A DNA stretch of 21,237 nucleotides from a virus. The position numbers and the translations under genes were made by a program. The stretch is taken from the IMG/VR virus record IMGVR_UViG_3300044730_000088, positions 1-21,237 of that record, one strand, 5' to 3'. Below the pieces are notes generated by a model, which saw only the letters and a list, made by a program, of their open reading frames with translations, did no database searches and was not told where the DNA came from. Shown piece by piece: positions 14,220 through 20,911 of the stretch (positions are counted from its first letter, which is position 1; the number at the start of each line of letters is the position of its first letter).

Positions 14220-14927
14220 TTAACCCCCCATACCCGGCACACCTTGAAAACTACTTACGTCAGCTTGAAATTGTGGTGAATTCACATAACTCGGAAAAAA
14301 CTTATCCATCATCTGTTGATTTTGGTAGTAATTTAATCCTTGACCAATACCCCCTGCCAACGCGTTAGCCATACCCATGTAACTTGACGCGCGGATATTA
14401 CCCTGGTTAATTGCGTTTTGCGCCTGCGCTTGCCCTAACTGACCGGCTTGCCCCGCCACATTTGCAGCAGTGCTTTGGCCCATACCAGTCAAACTTTGCA
14501 GCGGGTTCAAGCGAGCAGCACGTTCAGCCTGATAGCGGTTAAATGCGTTGGTGTATTCTTGTGAGCCTAACTCTTGACCAAACTGGGTGACACCGCGCAG
14601 CTGGTTACCTGACAACAGACCGCCGCGTGCAGCAGCTGAACGATCTAGCGCTTTCAAACCCTCGCGCATACGAAACGCGTAGCCAGGGTCTTGCTGAAAC
14701 TGCTCCATGCTAAACGGCGTGTAGCGAGACGCTTCAATCAGTTCTGGCAACGCATTGACGCCCGCTTGCCGAAACGGCTCCTGCAATTCAACCTGACGAT
14801 TGAACATGCGCTCTTGAGCTTCAGTTGCACGATCTGCGGCTTGCGATTGTGCTTTAGCCGCGCGATTTGCAGCGTATCCGCCAATTAGTGAGCTTCCAAC
14901 AATCGCTGCTGCAATAGGCCAAACCAT
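14220..14927 (-). CDS. gp7-like DNA injection protein
   Basis: A 235-aa protein starting MVWPIAAAIVGSSLIGGYAA, a hydrophobic N-terminal segment. A helical region rich in Ala/Gln follows, then DPGYAFRMREGLKALDRSAA (residues ~81-100) and ARGGLLSGNQLRG. This signature is shared by phage virion proteins in the P22 gp7 / DNA-transfer position. P22 gp7 is of similar length and is ejected into the host with gp16 and gp20. I chose ATG 14927 because AAGGAG lies 7 nt upstream; the TTG at 14933 is too close to the SD. It ends 2 nt before the next gene. Confidence 0.82.
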   Translation of the reverse strand: MVWPIAAAIVGSSLIGGYAANRAAKAQSQAADRATEAQERMFNRQVELQEPFRQAGVNALPELIEASRYTPFSMEQFQQDPGYAFRMREGLKALDRSAAARGGLLSGNQLRGVTQFGQELGSQEYTNAFNRYQAERAARLNPLQSLTGMGQSTAANVAGQAGQLGQAQAQNAINQGNIRASSYMGMANALAGGIGQGLNYYQNQQMMDKFFPSYVNSPQFQADVSSFQGVPGMGG

Positions 14928-14976
14928 ATACAAACTCCTTCCGCAATTTATACGCGGTAAAAAAATACTTTGGTGG

Positions 14977-17007
14977 CTACGCTACCACCCATCGTGACCC
15001 ACTGGCCACCGTTACCGTTACGCCACTTGCCACCGTAATTGGCCCTGCCGACATGCCGGACGTGCCCGTGGCAATCGTATAGCTGGTGCTAATAGTTAAA
15101 TTATTAACAAATATGCCATTTGATGCCACCACTGCCGTGGATGTTAATTCACCCGTGCTAGGTTTGTATAGTAGTTTTGCGTTGCTGGTATAGATGGTCG
15201 ACAGCGCGCCAGAGGTCGCAGCTGCAAACGTCGGGTAGACGTTGGTGGATGTTGTGGTGTCATTCGTAATTGTTGCGCCCGAGCCGGTCGGCAGTGCCCA
15301 AGTGGCTGTCGTGCCATTCGATGTCAGGACATACGTATTCGCCCCAATTGGCAGGCGTGTCGAACTATTAGCGCCGTTGCCAATAATCAGGTCGCCCGTG
15401 CTGGTGACCGGCGACAAGGCGTTGAATGCTGCGCTCGCAGTCGTCTGACCTGTACCGCCGTTGGCAATTGGCAGCGTGCCCGTTACCTGCGACGTCAAAT
15501 CTACGCCTGTCAGCGTGCCGCCCAGCGTCAGGCTGCCACTGGATGTCACCGTGCCGGACAGGCTAATGCCGTTGACCGTACCGGTGCCAGACACACTGGT
15601 GACCGTGCCGACGTACTGGTCGTTGGATGTAATCGTAAAGTTCGGGTACGTACCTGTGACACTGGTCGTGCCTGCGCCTGTCAACGACACTACCTGATCA
15701 GGTGCCGTATTGGTAATCGTAAAGTTAGGGTAAGTGCCGGACGTGCTAATGCCCGTGCCGGCTGTCAGCGACACTGTCTGGTCAGGCAGGGTGTTGGTGA
15801 TCGTAAAGTTGGGATACGTGCCTGATGTGCTGATACCCGTGCCGCCAGTCAGCGACACCGTCTGATCTGGCGCTGTATTGGTAAACGTCACATCACCTGT
15901 GGCAGACGACACCGAGATACCCGTGCCGGCAATTGCGCTAGTCACCCCCGTGTTGGCGATCGTAATCGACCCTGGGCCTTCTGTGATGCTGATTCCGGTG
16001 CCGTCCGTCAGGTTAGCGTTTTCCCACACCCCTGCCACGGCGTCATAGATGAGCGTATTGCCAGACGCAAGTGAAGTAAAGTTGACGTTGCCGTCGGTGC
16101 CACCCAACACCGACCCGTAGGTTGGGCGCACAAACAAAATGCCGTTGGACACGCCTACATTGACTACTGCAGCGACTTTAACAATAGCCGCTGGCGTTGT
16201 TGGTTTAGTCTTGGTCAGACCGCCAGTAACCAACGGGTTGTAGTACAGCTCGTCGCCCTGCGCCCAGACTTCGGCGCCGCCCGTGGTGTCAAGCTGTTTA
16301 ACCTCACCAAATGCGGTGATAGTAATCCAATCATTATTAACGCCTGATTCTGCCGCCAACCCTAGTACGTAGTCTGCTTGGAGAGGGCTTAACCCAGTAG
16401 CAGCAGCGCCCACTAAGCCGCCCGACGAGCCAAGCGTGCCTGCAAACATGACTACCTGGCCTTTAGTAATACTGCCAGAGCATTTGACACGGTAATATTG
16501 CGACTCTCCAACATGCTGGATAACCGCACCATTCATCTGGAAAGCCAGTGTTTGGAACTGATCCGCGTTGTCGTAATACAGCTTGCCGGTGGCGTCTGTG
16601 ACGGTAGCCGTGGTGTCAAACTGAATGAAGTCAGGCGTGGATATGCCGCCGGTTATGCCTGACATCGACGTGATGTCGCTGTTAGCACCTGATGCAGCTG
16701 CCCCAAGGTTTGTGCGGGCACCGGACGCCGTAGTCGCTCCTGTGCCGCCGTTATCGACGTCCAGCGTACCTGCAATCGTGATAGTGCCTGATGTTGTGAT
16801 TGGGCCGCCCGAGGTTGTCAGACCCGTGGTGCCGCCGGAGACGTTGACCGAGGTGACCGTGCCTGATCCGCCGCCACCGCCGGTGTTGGCCTTGTTGAGC
16901 AGGTTTAGGAAGAACCGATACCAATCCCGCGAGACAAGCCCTGTCCGGTCGTCAATAATTGGCGACTGGTTCTTGGGTAGTTGTGGCTCGTTATCTGGGT
17001 TAGGCAT
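14977..17007 (-). CDS. Long fibre-like structural protein in the tail-needle position
   Basis: A 676-aa, Gly/Thr/Ser-rich, beta-repeat protein. The N-terminus carries a short helical anchor (LVSRDWYRFFLNLLNKA, residues ~24-40) and a polyglycine hinge. After it come two NGGTG.TTAS fibre repeats (~84 and ~510), a globular insert (ITKGQVVMFAGTL ... YVLGLAAESGV) and a run of GTGIS repeats including three tandem 28-residue units. The C-terminal module is shared with the fibre at 9203. Its place after the gp10-like gene corresponds to the P22 needle gene 26, though size and repeats look like a fibre. No SD is visible; the ATG overlaps the upstream gene by 8 nt, so coupling is likely. Confidence 0.8.
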   Translation of the reverse strand: MPNPDNEPQLPKNQSPIIDDRTGLVSRDWYRFFLNLLNKANTGGGGGSGTVTSVNVSGGTTGLTTSGGPITTSGTITIAGTLDVDNGGTGATTASGARTNLGAAASGANSDITSMSGITGGISTPDFIQFDTTATVTDATGKLYYDNADQFQTLAFQMNGAVIQHVGESQYYRVKCSGSITKGQVVMFAGTLGSSGGLVGAAATGLSPLQADYVLGLAAESGVNNDWITITAFGEVKQLDTTGGAEVWAQGDELYYNPLVTGGLTKTKPTTPAAIVKVAAVVNVGVSNGILFVRPTYGSVLGGTDGNVNFTSLASGNTLIYDAVAGVWENANLTDGTGISITEGPGSITIANTGVTSAIAGTGISVSSATGDVTFTNTAPDQTVSLTGGTGISTSGTYPNFTITNTLPDQTVSLTAGTGISTSGTYPNFTITNTAPDQVVSLTGAGTTSVTGTYPNFTITSNDQYVGTVTSVSGTGTVNGISLSGTVTSSGSLTLGGTLTGVDLTSQVTGTLPIANGGTGQTTASAAFNALSPVTSTGDLIIGNGANSSTRLPIGANTYVLTSNGTTATWALPTGSGATITNDTTTSTNVYPTFAAATSGALSTIYTSNAKLLYKPSTGELTSTAVVASNGIFVNNLTISTSYTIATGTSGMSAGPITVASGVTVTVASGSRWVVA
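15625..15876 (-). repeat. Three tandem 84-bp repeats in the 676-aa fibre-like gene
   Basis: Units are 15793-15876, 15709-15792 and 15625-15708, each coding 28 residues with PDQ.VSLT.G.GTS and GTYPNFTIT. Two more degenerate GTGIS units lie just upstream in the protein (15877 to about 16010). The repeats probably build a regular beta shaft, and copy number could change by recombination. Confidence 0.9.
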
Positions 17008-18433
17008 TGGTGCCGGTCAACACAAGTTCGGCACCCATAATAGCGATCTTGACGGGGTCGGTGCCCGACACCTCGTACACGCGGTCACGCAGCTTAGTCG
17101 TCATGCCAAGACGACGCCAGAAGGCACGATAGCCGTAGTTGCCGATCTTGCCCATGCCCGTCCAGTGTTCGTTCGACCAAGTGTGGCCGCCATCGTCTGA
17201 CCAGCGCAGCATGACCTGCGGGTCATTGCCTTGGCCAGTCACAATGCCCACACCTGTTTCGCATTCCAGCTGCAAGGTATGCTGGGCAGTCCGCTTCAAA
17301 TTGTTTTGGCCGGTTGGCAGCGCCCGCCATGACCGCAGCCACTTCTGTGGCAGGTTGTCGTCGGCGAACACGTCCAAGTCATACGCGTAAATCTTGCCAT
17401 TCTGGAAGTCGCCAACCACCACTTCGTTGTTGAAAAACATCTGGCAGTTAGCGCGGTGGCGAATGAACTCACCATTGGCAAACCCGGCGCGCTCATGCCA
17501 GGCTTGGGTAGCCATGTCAAACACCCACGTCTTTTGGGCGGTCGGGAAGGTCAGCACATAGAACGAGTGGCCGTCCTGCTGGTAGGTAAATCCAATCGCG
17601 TCTGAGATCGTGCCATAGCTCTGGATAGCGTACTCGACCGCGTGGGTGGACACCCGCTGGCCAGAATAACCTTGCGCCCGAAACACGATGCCTTGGCCAC
17701 GGGCGTCAGCCCCTAGCCAAAACAGCGAGTTGTCCATCTTGGCAACTGAGTACGTCGCAGCGCAGCCCAGCTCGTTGACCGCACCTTGGATGCGAGCCAG
17801 CGGGAAAGGCGTTGTGCCAGCGTCGTACCAGACCTCAACGGATTGCGTGCCGAACAGCCACACCTCACGATGGTCGACAAACAGCGACACCAACCGGTCT
17901 GGCATACCCTCTGCGCTGGCAAAACTCAGCGGGTCAATCTGAGTGCCATCGAGCAGCTCAGACGTCCAGAAACGGTCTGAATTAGGTTCCTGAAAGATGA
18001 AGTAGCCATCCAAATAGCCGACTGTCACCGCGCCTGGGAAATCTACGTCGGTAATCTCAGCATACGCCTCGGTCGCCGCGTCGTAGATGTAGCCGTCAGG
18101 GTTTGCCGCAATGAAGAGCTGTGTGCCGTTGTCGACCATCGACACGGGGCCAGTGCCCGACACGCCGCCGATTGGCGTCACGTTCCAATTAGTGTCGATG
18201 CGGTATAGACGCGCGCCTGACACGGCGTAGCCGTAGTCACCGTAAGCCCACAGCCCACGGATGGGGCCAGTACCGACGGTGGCCAGCTTACGCAAGCCGG
18301 GTGCCCGGTTCAGGTACGCAGGCTCGTTACCCTCTGGCGCCGGTGTGGCTTCGGGGTACAGGTTGACCATGCGGCTATCCGCAGCGTTGACGCTGCGAGC
18401 CACATAGGATTGGCCAAGAATGGGCGTCTTCAT
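17000..18433 (-). CDS. gp10-like tail accessory (packaged DNA stabilisation) protein
   Basis: A 477-aa protein resembling the P22 gp10 family, which plugs the portal-gp4 channel and holds packaged DNA. Visible signatures are the N-terminal ARSVNAADSRMVNLYPE (residues ~12-28), RAPGLRKL, then a beta-propeller-like series of repeating aromatic blades (GLWAYGDYGYAVSGARLYRI, DGYFIFQEPNSDRFW, GTQSVEVWYD, GQGIVFRAQGYS, NNEVVVGDFQNGKIYAYD). It ends with LRWSDDGGHTWSNEHW and RFFWRRLG-like residues. Length matches P22 gp10 (472 residues). The start overlaps the previous stop (ATGA). Neighbouring a gp4-like protein supports the assignment. Confidence 0.88.
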   Translation of the reverse strand: MKTPILGQSYVARSVNAADSRMVNLYPEATPAPEGNEPAYLNRAPGLRKLATVGTGPIRGLWAYGDYGYAVSGARLYRIDTNWNVTPIGGVSGTGPVSMVDNGTQLFIAANPDGYIYDAATEAYAEITDVDFPGAVTVGYLDGYFIFQEPNSDRFWTSELLDGTQIDPLSFASAEGMPDRLVSLFVDHREVWLFGTQSVEVWYDAGTTPFPLARIQGAVNELGCAATYSVAKMDNSLFWLGADARGQGIVFRAQGYSGQRVSTHAVEYAIQSYGTISDAIGFTYQQDGHSFYVLTFPTAQKTWVFDMATQAWHERAGFANGEFIRHRANCQMFFNNEVVVGDFQNGKIYAYDLDVFADDNLPQKWLRSWRALPTGQNNLKRTAQHTLQLECETGVGIVTGQGNDPQVMLRWSDDGGHTWSNEHWTGMGKIGNYGYRAFWRRLGMTTKLRDRVYEVSGTDPVKIAIMGAELVLTGTNA

Positions 18434-18885
18434 TTTTTACCGCCGTATCGATATACCAACGCGCGCTGTATAGCATCTATCTGCGTCGGCGTCATAGCCC
18501 CAGGGTCATGCGGATCGCGCCCAGTTACGTTCATGTAATCTTCCATCCAAGCGGTTGGATGATTAGTAGCTTTAACGCTTCTGCCCTGCGGCGTAGTGCT
18601 GCCCCAATGCTGCATTTCTTTGTCAAACTCATAAAACTCTGGCCGCATACCTGCTTTCCACGCCGCGCGGTAATTGTAGTCTTTTGAGTTTAAATCTGGC
18701 GCTTCACCAAATTTTTTGACAAATTGCGAGTACCACGGCGTTTGGCGAATGCCTTTCTGAAACGCTTTTTCGTCTGCCGCAGTCCATGTGCCTAGTTCAG
18801 CTTCAGGCGCAATGGAATACTCCGGCGTAAGGCGCAAACCTTGAGCCAGCATATTTTGCGACGCAGGCGCTAAAGCATTAGGCAT
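18430..18885 (-). CDS. Virion-region protein of unknown function
   Basis: A 151-aa protein from ATG 18885; GTG 18897 would add four residues. A TAGGTG element at 18895-18900 lies 9 nt before ATG 18885. The sequence has KKFGEAPDLNSKDYNYRAAW, then HWGSTTPQGRSVKATNHPTA and WMEDYMNVTGRDPHD. The pattern with Y.YR.AWKAG, H(W) and NHPT..MEDY is common in phage virion regions, but no function is established to my knowledge. No export or membrane signal. It is visibly more A/T-rich than its neighbours and sits between the gp4-like and gp10-like genes, so a role in connector assembly is possible. Confidence 0.75.
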   Translation of the reverse strand: MPNALAPASQNMLAQGLRLTPEYSIAPEAELGTWTAADEKAFQKGIRQTPWYSQFVKKFGEAPDLNSKDYNYRAAWKAGMRPEFYEFDKEMQHWGSTTPQGRSVKATNHPTAWMEDYMNVTGRDPHDPGAMTPTQIDAIQRALVYRYGGKK

Positions 18886-19048
18886 GATTAGTTGCACCTA
18901 ACTTACGTAAGCCTTTGCCAGTAGACCAAAGCCAATCGCCAAACCGGGCGGCTAACTGGGGCGGCAAAAAGATTTCGAGCGCGGGCGAGTACATGCGTTT
19001 AGTGCGCACGTTGAACTCAAACCAGCGAGAACGAAAAGTAACCTCCAT
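18878..19048 (-). CDS. Small virion-region protein (56 aa)
   Basis: A 56-aa protein, MEVTFRSRWFEFNVRTKRMY at the N-terminus, basic and aromatic (WLWSTGKGLRKLGA near the end). The start ATG overlaps the stop of the gp4-like gene (TGATG), and the end overlaps the next gene by 8 nt (or 20 with GTG). This perfect packing is the main support for coding. No known motif. It could be a small connector-associated protein; function unknown. Confidence 0.68.
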   Translation of the reverse strand: MEVTFRSRWFEFNVRTKRMYSPALEIFLPPQLAARFGDWLWSTGKGLRKLGATNHA

Positions 19049-19758
19049 CAGAAGTTACCTGCGTAGATGTTGTAGCGCTGATGGGTAGCAACCAGCGAGT
19101 ACGGCATGGACATCACGTCATCTGGGTTGTTGATGCGCTTCAGATTACGCTTGGACGTCATGGCAATCCGCACGACCTGCGGCATAGGCTCAACACCAAA
19201 CTCGTTAGCAATTTCCATCGCCAAGTTGTACTTGAACGCCCGCAAATAGCCCGGCGGGAAGGACAAGGTGGTGTTCAGGGTTGCTGGCTTATCCAGCTGC
19301 TGCACCGACACAAAATGCCACTCCAAAAGCCGTGTGGGCTTTGGATAGACGGTCATGGTGATGTCGGGGAACGTGTTGTTCACGAACATGACCTGCGGGT
19401 AGGTGCTGGTCACGGTCTTAACCGCGATGCCGTCGTACTGCTGCTGATTGATCAGCTTGATGCCGTAAGACACGTTAGTCTGCGGATCGCGGAAGTACGT
19501 TGCATCGTCAATCAAAATAGGACGATTGCCCACAAAGTCGCCGGTTGGCCCCAGCGTGCGGGTAATGGTGTCGGTCGGCCAAAGAAAGACTTGGTCTTCC
19601 GTACAAAAGACAGCCAGACGCTCAGTATTCCACGAATCAATCATCTGATTCATGGCGTTCAAGGCATCTTGAGCAGCCTGCGGTGTAGGCTCTTCGCCTT
19701 CGGCCAGCTGGCCAATCAGCCGGAGTGCTGCTTTGATCTGGTCGAAAGCGGTTGCCAT
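19048..19758 (-). CDS. gp4-like tail accessory / head completion protein
   Basis: A 236-aa protein of the P22 gp4 type, the first factor to bind the portal after packaging. The N-terminus has the family-like pattern FDQIKAALRLIGQLAEGEEP followed by ALNAMNQMIDSWNTERLAVF (residues ~31-50). The middle contains strand-rich segments (TITRTLGPTGDFVGNRP) and the C-terminal LSFPPGYLRAFKYNLAMEIA with a following helix. P22 gp4 is shorter (166 residues), but marine and freshwater relatives are of this length. SD AAGGAG precedes the ATG. Its position upstream of the gp10-like gene follows the P22 order. Confidence 0.87.
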   Translation of the reverse strand: MATAFDQIKAALRLIGQLAEGEEPTPQAAQDALNAMNQMIDSWNTERLAVFCTEDQVFLWPTDTITRTLGPTGDFVGNRPILIDDATYFRDPQTNVSYGIKLINQQQYDGIAVKTVTSTYPQVMFVNNTFPDITMTVYPKPTRLLEWHFVSVQQLDKPATLNTTLSFPPGYLRAFKYNLAMEIANEFGVEPMPQVVRIAMTSKRNLKRINNPDDVMSMPYSLVATHQRYNIYAGNF

Positions 19759-19767
19759 GCAGGCTCC

Positions 19768-19968
19768 TTATTCTACTGCCGCAACCTCTGCAGGCGGGCG
19801 GCTACGACGACGTTTGGGTTCCAGCTCGTTGACTGGCGCCGCTGCTTCGGGAGCCGAAGGCGTGTCGGGATTATACCGCTCCCATCCGTTTTGTTCATCA
19901 AATTCGGCTTCCAAATCCATATTGGCGACTTTGGTGCCGTGAACAGCGTGTCGAAGATAAATTGTCAT
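19768..19968 (-). CDS. Small virion-region protein with basic C-terminus
   Basis: A 66-aa protein with YLRHAVHGTKVANMDLEAEF (residues 4-23), GWERYNPDTP, and a low-complexity tail with NELEPKRRRSRPPAE. This layout recurs in short phage proteins encoded between coat and connector genes. It may bind DNA or RNA through the KRRR cluster; function unknown. No recognisable SD precedes the ATG. Instead, a strong hairpin ends 7 nt upstream, so initiation may depend on re-use of ribosomes or on the hairpin. Confidence 0.72.
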   Translation of the reverse strand: MTIYLRHAVHGTKVANMDLEAEFDEQNGWERYNPDTPSAPEAAAPVNELEPKRRRSRPPAEVAAVE

Positions 19969-19975
19969 AGGGTAG

Positions 19976-19995
19976 ATAGGGGCCGAAGCCCCTAT
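19976..19995 (-). promoter_or_regulatory. Intercistronic cUUCGg hairpin 3
   Basis: Minus-strand transcript ATAGGGGC-TTCG-GCCCCTAT: an 8-bp stem with a TTCG loop closed by C-G. It lies between the gene ending at 19999 and the start at 19968. No U-run follows, so read-through is expected. Confidence 0.65.
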
Positions 19996-19998
19996 GTT

Positions 19999-20409
19999 TT
20001 ATGCGCAGTGAATCAGCGCAAAGTTGATAACTACGGCTTCTGACAGCGAACCGCCAGAAATGTTGCGCACGGTAATAGTAACCGCGCCTGCGCTCAAGCC
20101 AGATACCCAGCAGTTGTAAGAACCTGCAGTAGCTCCAGCAGCGATATTCAAAATAATAATATCGTTGGCGCTGATAAGCGAGTTGTTCAAAGTAAACGTG
20201 ACGTTGGTTGCACCTGCCAACGCAGCGTTGTTCATGGTGATTTGACCAGCAGACTTGTTCAGCGTGACTGCGGTCGACTTGCTGGTAGCTTGCGTAACCG
20301 TACCTTGAGCAGCAGCGGTGTAGCCAAACTGTTCATCAGACAGAATGTACTGGGCACCAACGATGTCTTGATCCGTATACGCAACACCAATAGGCTTGGT
20401 ATTAGACAT
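19999..20409 (-). CDS. Probable capsid-associated / decoration protein
   Basis: A 136-aa beta-rich protein. A short N-terminal helix region (GAQYILSDEQFGYTAAAQGT) is followed by VTQATSKSTAVTLNKSAGQI and alternating polar/hydrophobic strands to the end (GGSLSEAVVINFALIH). The VTQ.TSKSTGVTLN...G.ITMN..AL motif is common in phage capsid-region proteins. It lies two genes after coat and matches no other virion role, so a decoration protein or head fibre is the best guess. SD AAGGA with a 7-nt spacer. It follows the second capsid-region protein, which has similar strand-rich composition. Confidence 0.72.
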   Translation of the reverse strand: MSNTKPIGVAYTDQDIVGAQYILSDEQFGYTAAAQGTVTQATSKSTAVTLNKSAGQITMNNAALAGATNVTFTLNNSLISANDIIILNIAAGATAGSYNCWVSGLSAGAVTITVRNISGGSLSEAVVINFALIHCA

Positions 20410-20427
20410 GATCTATCCTTTAAATAA

Positions 20428-20445
20428 CGGGGGCCGAAGCCCCCG
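20428..20445 (-). promoter_or_regulatory. Intercistronic cUUCGg hairpin 2
   Basis: Minus-strand CGGGGGC-TTCG-GCCCCCG: a 7-bp GC stem with the same UUCG loop, between the stop at 20451 and the next SD. The bases after it (TTATTT) are only weakly U-rich, so termination is uncertain. Confidence 0.65.
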
Positions 20446-20450
20446 CAGAT

Positions 20451-20858
20451 TTACTTCAGAAATGCTGAGTAAGCAGCATCGCCAGTGCGAACGAACAGGT
20501 ATGTGTAAGCACCAAAACGTGGAACAGTAACAGAACCGTAGATCGTGATGCCTGTACCAGCGGTAACTGGAACAGTAGACGATGCGCCGCTGTTATTGTT
20601 GTTGGTAATGGTCAGCTCAAACGAAGAACCTACTTTCGCGCTAGGGATAGCTGCGTCCAGCAAAGCTGCTGTAGGCAGAGTGACTGTCAGAGTTGCGTCG
20701 CTGCCTTTGTTGCACACAACGAGGCCAGCAGCTACTTGAGCGCCAGTCAGGGTGGTGTCGCCGGTCAGAGTTGTGGGGATAGACTGGACGCCAAGAACTG
20801 CCTCGCCCAGGTTGCCATCGCCAAGCTGGTATCCACCAGCGCCGTTAGGAAGAGCCAT
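20451..20858 (-). CDS. Probable capsid decoration protein
   Basis: A 135-aa protein beginning MALPNGAGGYQLGDGNLGEA, followed by beta-rich segments (TLTVTLPTAALLDAAIPSAK, GSSFELTITNNN, GTGITIYGSVTVPRFGAYTY) and a final AFLK. The N-terminal extended arm with GGYQ.GDGN is a pattern of short proteins beside phage coat genes, where decoration or cement proteins are usually encoded. The assignment is from position and composition. SD AAGGA, 8-nt spacer. Strong hairpins flank the gene on both sides, so its mRNA level could be set separately from the coat gene. Confidence 0.75.
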   Translation of the reverse strand: MALPNGAGGYQLGDGNLGEAVLGVQSIPTTLTGDTTLTGAQVAAGLVVCNKGSDATLTVTLPTAALLDAAIPSAKVGSSFELTITNNNNSGASSTVPVTAGTGITIYGSVTVPRFGAYTYLFVRTGDAAYSAFLK

Positions 20859-20886
20859 GATAATTTCCTTTCAAATAGAGTCAGTA

Positions 20887-20904
20887 TGGGGGCCGAAGCC
20901 CCCA
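20887..20904 (-). promoter_or_regulatory. Intercistronic cUUCGg hairpin 1
   Basis: Minus-strand TGGGGGC-TTCG-GCCCCCA: a 7-bp stem with a UUCG loop, just after the coat gene stop. No U-run follows, so it is not a classical terminator. It is likely an mRNA 3'-end protector or an attenuator. Confidence 0.65.
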
Positions 20905-20911
20905 CCAGTGC

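Noticed and set aside
14941-14965. CCGC/GCGG stem next to a run of seven T (minus strand) as terminator
   Set aside because: On the transcribed strand the T-run follows the gene end but the stem comes before it only weakly (4 bp with a 9-nt loop), and the SD of the gp7-like gene lies next to it. This is not convincing.
16625-17200. 191-codon plus-strand ORF rich in Val/Pro
   Set aside because: Shadow of the Gly/Thr-rich repeats of the fibre-like gene on the other strand.
19081-20043. 320-codon plus-strand ORF opposite the gp4-like gene
   Set aside because: It is antisense to a gene with clear family motifs and crosses three minus-strand genes and a hairpin. It lacks an SD and looks like a frame kept open by codon bias.
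20887-20904. Intrinsic terminator after the coat gene
   Set aside because: The stem is strong but no T-run follows on the transcribed strand, so I call it a regulatory hairpin only.
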